A DNA stretch of 64,000 bases from Corylus avellana. Lineage: Eukaryota; Streptophyta; Magnoliopsida; Fagales; Betulaceae. The notes below the pieces were generated by a model. That model did no database searches. It was not told where the DNA came from and saw nothing but the letters and a program-made list of their open reading frames with translations. Each line of letters opens with the position of its first letter. Position 1 is the first letter of the stretch. This document shows positions 58,810-64,000 of the stretch, piece by piece. A program made the position numbers and the translations under genes. The stretch lies in contig NC_081545.1 in assembly GCF_901000735.1 (NCBI RefSeq), forward strand, positions 3,206,583-3,270,582, read 5' to 3'.

Positions 58810-59361
58810 CTAATACCTACTGAAAAATACAAGGTAGATAGATGGCTATTCACTAGGTAGCTTGTAGTAGTCACCAAAATGTCAATTATCTTTCAACTCT
58901 AGAGTAGATGCTTTAAATGATCCATATCAGGCTTGGAAAGAGGATACTTGCATCAAAAGACAGCATAGAAAGTAGATGCAAAATATTCGATTCTACATGC
59001 TGAACTTTATAGCAACATAGTTGCTAATTGAGAACTTTAATTGAATATTTGAAAAAACCTGAGAAAATATAATCATTTTAATTCTATAGGATAAAAGATA
59101 GTGTGTCAGAAATTGATAACTAAAATCAATTTATATAACTAAACACAGGATCAGAACGCTTTGTTACTTTTGTTTTGTTTTTAATGATAAACTGCATATC
59201 ACATTACAACTTTAATGAGGATTGAATTTGGTCTACTTCTAGTTTTTAGTGTGGAAGCATTATGTGAATGAAGAATTCCATGAAACCAGTCTATCGACAT
59301 AGCACGATAAATGTGGGACAAAGAAAGTACCAAAGTCATTGTCTGGTAGTACAAATTTGTA

Positions 59362-62300
59362 TCAATTGGAGGATGGCCGCCATTCAAGTGTTTCGCCCGC
59401 AAACATTGGAATGATATCTCCAAATGAAAAGGAGAAAGACTCCGGTACCTTCCATGGAGTCCTGACCATTTTTATTTTTGATGTGCTTCTTGGAAGCCCA
59501 TAGAAGTCTGGTCCATTGAAGCTTGTAAATGCCTCTAGCTTGTCAAGCGCACCTACCTGAAATATGTAATTGACTAGTAAATGAATCTAATATGATATCC
59601 ATAATTGGAAGTTTTCATGCCAACACTGCCACGATCTGTAAGTATTGCTTAGAGTGGAGCATAAAAAGTATTATCTCAAGTATTTGATCAATTGCAAACA
59701 AGGTTCATCATATCATATACTAATTTAGAGAAATTTTTTTGATAAGTAATAAGAATGTTTTATTAAAAAGCGTAAGGCACCCCAAAAGTACATTGGATAT
59801 ATACAAGAGGAACACCTAACTAGAAAAAGAGAAGTGGGTAAAAAAATCCGCATAGCTAAGTGACATAAGGGAAAGGTATGCCACAATCCACAAATACAAG
59901 GAATGCAACAAAGAGGCTAAAATTTCTTCCATAGAGCTTTCCAAATCCTCGAAATACCTATTGTTTCTCTCCCGCCATATCGTCCAAAAAATACAAATAG
60001 GCACCATTTTCCAAACCACAGCACTCCTAGCTAGTCCTTCCAGTGGAACACCAGCAAGCGCACAAGTCAAAAACACATCTAGGCATGACCCAAAACAGAC
60101 CAAGCCGACTAAAGATATCGCTCCACAATGCATGGGCGACCTCGCAGTGGAGTAAATGATCTACCGACTCTACATATTTCTTGCACATGCAGCATCTATT
60201 AATGACAATCACCTGCCTCTTCCTTAGATTATCTAGAGTAAGAATTTTCCCTAGTGCCACCAACCACACAAAGAAAGCTGCCCTAGGGGGAGCCTTGGTC
60301 CTCCGCACACTCTTCCAAGGAAAACCGCTACCTTCCACATTGAACAGGGCTCCAAAGAAATCTTTGACCTTAAACATTCCTTTTTTGGAGGGAATCCACC
60401 ACAATTTGTCTTCGCTCCCCATTCGAATTATGACTGTATGCAACCTCTGAAAAAAAAGAAGCAAAGACTTCCACCTCCCAATCATGAGCCTCTCCGTAAA
60501 AGCTTACATTCCACTGATAAGCTCCACCTAATAACTCCACATTGGCTGCCACCGAAGCATCCTTCTCACGAGCAATACTAAAAAGCACTGGGAAGTCATC
60601 TTTAAGATTCGTATCCCCACACCACCGATCATGCCAGAACCGAACCCCGGTCCCATCCCCAATCACTAGTCTAGTATGTCTAGAGAAAATCTCCCACCCT
60701 AGACTGGTATTCTTCCACAGACTCACCCCCGACACTTCTGTGTGGAAACAGGTGCACCAAACACCCCACATACTCCCATATTTGTCATCCACCACTACTC
60801 TCCACCACGCCTCTCTTATGCCCATAGCGCCACAACCATTTGACTAATAAAGCCCAGTTGAAATCCACCAACTTCCTTATGCCAAGCCCGCCTATTGTAA
60901 TTGGAGAGCATACCTTGGACCACTTCACCCGGTAATACTTGAATTCTTCAACTACTCCACCCCATAGAAAGTCACGTTGTAACTTCTCAATGCAATTAGC
61001 AACTCTCACTGGGAGCTTGAATAAAGACATATAGTACATAGGAATATTAGCAAGGGTGCTCTTGATTAGGGTAACTCTCCCACCCTTAGACAATAACGAC
61101 TGTTTCCAGCCTGCCATATGTTTGGAACAGAGAAATTAACATCCCAAATGCAGCTTATGTATTCCAAATACCAGATGCATCAAAGTTTGGAACAGAGGAC
61201 TGACTACAAGGGAGAAATAAGCATGAATGCAACAACAAGAGGCTCAATTAATTTCAATGGATAAACCTGCTTCCTTCACTTTCCAGAGATTAAAAACCAT
61301 AGTTCAGAAAGAAGTAGAAAACATAATTCTTCTCCCTCCAAAAGACATATCTTTCCATATTATGCATGCCACATCAAATTCCAGAGTTATAGTAAGTTTT
61401 AGGTTTTTTTACAAGTTCGTTTATCATGTGCTGGAATGTCTTTTCCTGATAAATGTTGGATTTTTTTAGCTCCAAAGAAGGAAAACCCACCCTCCTCTTT
61501 CCAAAAGCCAACCCTGACCAGTTAACTGCTATTAAGAGAGCTGGAGGTCCAAACATCCCTAGAGTTTCTATGACAATGGTTAAGGTGGTGCCCAGCCAGA
61601 CATGGGGAAAAGATAGACTAAGGTCTGAAATCAAGTTCAGGTTTCTTCAATCACAATTGGACCAAAAAGAGAGAGAAAAGGAATATACAAAAATGAGAGT
61701 AGGAAGAATTAGCACCAACAAGAAATTTATGACAGATACACCAAACAATGAAAAGAGTTACCTCTTCAAAGACCTTTGCATATAGTGATAGGGCAACTGG
61801 AGCATTGAATATACCAGCACATCCACAAGGGCACTCTTTTCTTCGTCTCTCATGAGGAGCACTATCAGTTCCGAGGAAAAATCTATTACTTCCACTAGTC
61901 ACAGCGGCAACAATAGCCTGTCCTAGATGAGGAGCAAATGAATAAGCCCATATAACATAACCACAAGGAGAATCGCTTATTAAAATCCAGAATAATGAAT
62001 TGCTGAGTTCCTAAACTATGTGATTTGTTAGATATTATTAATCAATAACTGAAAAATCAACCGCCTAGATCAATCACCTGAACAACCTAGTCTTATCACT
62101 CCAACAAAAACAACCTATAATGATTTCACAGAACTTTTTGTGTGGACAGCAGCTCATGGGAATATTTTGACATTGGACAATATGAGGAAGACAGGAATCT
62201 TAATGGTGGAATGGTGTTCCATGTATAAGGGGGGCGGAGAATCTATTGATCATCTTACTCCATTGCAAAGTGGCAAGAGAATTATGGAATGTGATCGTTA

Positions 62301-63968
62301 CCCTATTCGAAGTCCATTAGGTGATCATGGAAGGGTGGTTCATGTATTAGATTGTTGGCGAGGTCAGGTGGGTAGATGTTCAGTTTTAGGTCTGTGGTGC
62401 TTAGTGTGAAATATATGGAGAGAGTGGAATGCTAGATATTTTGAAGATCATGAGAAGACAAGGGAAGAGCTCAAGAACAACCTAGTCAAATCGCTTTTTA
62501 GTTGGACTGTGGTGCATAATATCTCTCAATTTTCTAACTTTTCTGATTTTATGGATTTTTGTTTTTCTTTTAGCTTGTAAAGGGGACTTTTTTGCATACT
62601 TCTTATGTATTAGGGTTGCGCCCCTCTGGGCTTTCCAATGAAATGAATTATTTATCAAAAAAAAAGATTATTTCTCAGAAACTACTCCACATTTCAGATG
62701 CTATTTTGGGCATTGAAACACAATTAATGATCATCTTGTATTTACAACACCAGGTCAGCAGCATCAGGCATCTCAGACATCAGGACCAATGTGACTGCCA
62801 TCTCCAAGATACTAAGCATACTCTATCCAGAACAAGTTCATGTTATTCAAAGTACATAACAAATTAGAAATCAAGAAGTTTGATGGTACATATAGAGAAA
62901 GTGATAGGTAATTGCAGCTTTCTGGAAAATAGAAAATATTAAATGCAACGTACTGTGGATCTCCCTCTTGAGTACTGGAAGGCAGTAATTATGTGGCTGC
63001 AATCCCCCTTGAAAGAGGGCATTTCTATTGAGAAGAAGATGCTGTGGGGTAACAGTTGCAGCTACAGATCCTAAAATTTAAAGCAAGATATAATTCATGC
63101 ATCTAGAAATGGAATAAAGGAAACGGAGACGAATGGCAAAAACTTGATAATGAAAGCGATTAAAGGTACCTTCTTTGGAGGACTCAACAAACCTAACAGC
63201 ATCCATGGTGGTGATGTGTTCCATCACTACCTTCAGTTGCGGAAGCCTCTGGACTAAAGGTTCTAAAACAGTTTCAATGAAGACCTTCTCACGATCAAAT
63301 ATGTCAACATCAGGATTTGTAACCTCCCCATGAACCTGTGAATAAAGAAGCATATACAAATAGAGAAGTTTATATGTAAATCAATACCTTCTATAGATGG
63401 GTAAGCATCACAAGGGAAGCATGTTGCAGTGTTCTACCTAAAAGCAATTTGGATTTTGCTTAGTTTATGTAATGCTCTAAGCAGCCTACCCACTTATGGT
63501 TGGAAGAAGCTCAAACTTACATAAAAGGTAATTTTAGGACAGTGAAGCGTGACGATGCTTCTTGCAATTTGAACATTCTATATGAGTGTTTTTTGCCAAA
63601 TGTGTTGAGACATTATCAACTCCCACAGAATTATAAACCATAAGATAAGAATGTTGTGACCTCATAAGAGTTTTGAAGTAATGTTTGAATAATGCTTTTT
63701 CTTTGTCTGTTAAAGACATGCATGACAACATAGACAAGGATCAGAAGTTAATGCTGAACGGAGCCTAGCATAATGAGCAAAAGGAAGTAGTTGTTTCACT
63801 GAAGCTTTAGAAGTTAATATGGTGAAATTACCAACAAAGGCATATTCTGTTCAACCATCTCCTCAAGGACAGGTAGGCATCTCCCAAAAAGATCCGTAAC
63901 TCCATCTTGAGAATTTGTTGTAGCACCAGCAGGGTACAACTTCACAGCAAAAACAGCCCCACTTCTTC
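59362..63968 (-). CDS. PYR4: Dihydroorotase, second (allelic) copy, exons 3-7 in window
   Basis: Exons 63968-63832, 63335-63170, 63070-62954, 61922-61762 and 59556-59362 match exons 3-7 of the gene at 44551-50369 and keep frame and motifs ([31 protein letters not shown]). Exons 1 and 2 would lie beyond the window end. The coding part seen here shows no disabling change, as expected for an allele of the same gene. Confidence 0.82.
59736..61128 (-). mobile_element. LINE, second (allelic) copy
   Basis: Same truncated LINE as at 44925-46317, with identical boundaries, the same frameshifts and the same agagaaatt duplication. One substitution (aaccctgg to aaccccgg near 60645) changes the encoded Arg to Gly. 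Confidence 0.75.
62130..62661 (+). mobile_element. LINE fragment, second (allelic) copy
   Basis: Same antisense LINE fragment as at 47319-47850, in the intron between dihydroorotase exons 5 and 6. It carries a small cluster of differences (for example gagaggaat to gacaggaat near 62191), more than the adjacent exons. Confidence 0.65.
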
Positions 63969-64000
63969 CTGTCAATGCAGCCAGCATTCATGAACTCAGT

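Larger units (their letters stand above)
58810..64000. repeat. Near-identical second copy of 43999-49193
   Basis: Collinear with 43999-49193 at a shift of 14811 bases, 14807 after a 4-base deletion near 63812. Differences are rare single bases. It includes the same two LINE fragments with the same target duplication. It runs to the window end and is best read as an unmerged allelic contig. Confidence 0.85.

Noticed and set aside
1..64000. CRISPR arrays, operons, prophage or bacterial defence genes
   Set aside because: None seen; the gene structures are eukaryotic and the tandem repeats are minisatellites or TE parts.

Overview
This window is nuclear DNA of a flowering plant, most likely a heterozygous woody eudicot. 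The evidence is spliced genes with GT/AG introns, AT-rich intergenic DNA, plant-type transposable elements, and eudicot-like cellulose synthase-like (CslB/CslH clade), plant dihydroorotase, PPR and dienelactone hydrolase genes. I cannot name the species. It is a draft scaffold with two runs of exactly 100 N (32462-32561 and 58710-58809).

Layout: 1-956 intergenic with a large inverted repeat; 957-2360 a non-autonomous CACTA-like transposon; 3966-11356 CslB/H gene A (minus strand, 9 exons); 13144-23722 CslB/H gene B (minus, 9 exons, intron 5 swollen by nested transposons); 24964-32461 a non-autonomous LTR retrotransposon cut off by gap 1; 32562-38008 a near-identical second copy of 19517-24963, carrying only exons 1-5 of gene B; 38855-39790 an LTR plus a broken gag start of a Ty3-type element; 44551-50369 a dihydroorotase gene (minus, 7 coding exons) with LINE fragments in two introns; 54400-55881 an intronless PPR gene (minus), head-to-head with a dienelactone hydrolase-like gene (plus, from 55989, cut by gap 2); 58810-64000 a near-identical second copy of 43999-49193, with dihydroorotase exons 3-7.

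The two post-gap copies look like unmerged allelic contigs rather than real tandem genes. Each begins right after a 100-N gap, is collinear and almost identical with sequence upstream of the gap, and the first copy differs by an LTR-element insertion. On that reading the locus has two CslB/H genes and one dihydroorotase gene.

Genes A and B are an old tandem duplication. They share exon structure, flanking sequence and the remains of one LTR element in intron 5, which therefore inserted before the duplication. A has lost the tryptophan of the glycosyltransferase QxxRW motif (it reads QQKRC); B keeps it. I found no CRISPR, operon or defence-like system and no convincing wholly new biological system. 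The most informative points are the assembly/haplotype structure, the altered motif in gene A, and the layered transposon history of intron 5.
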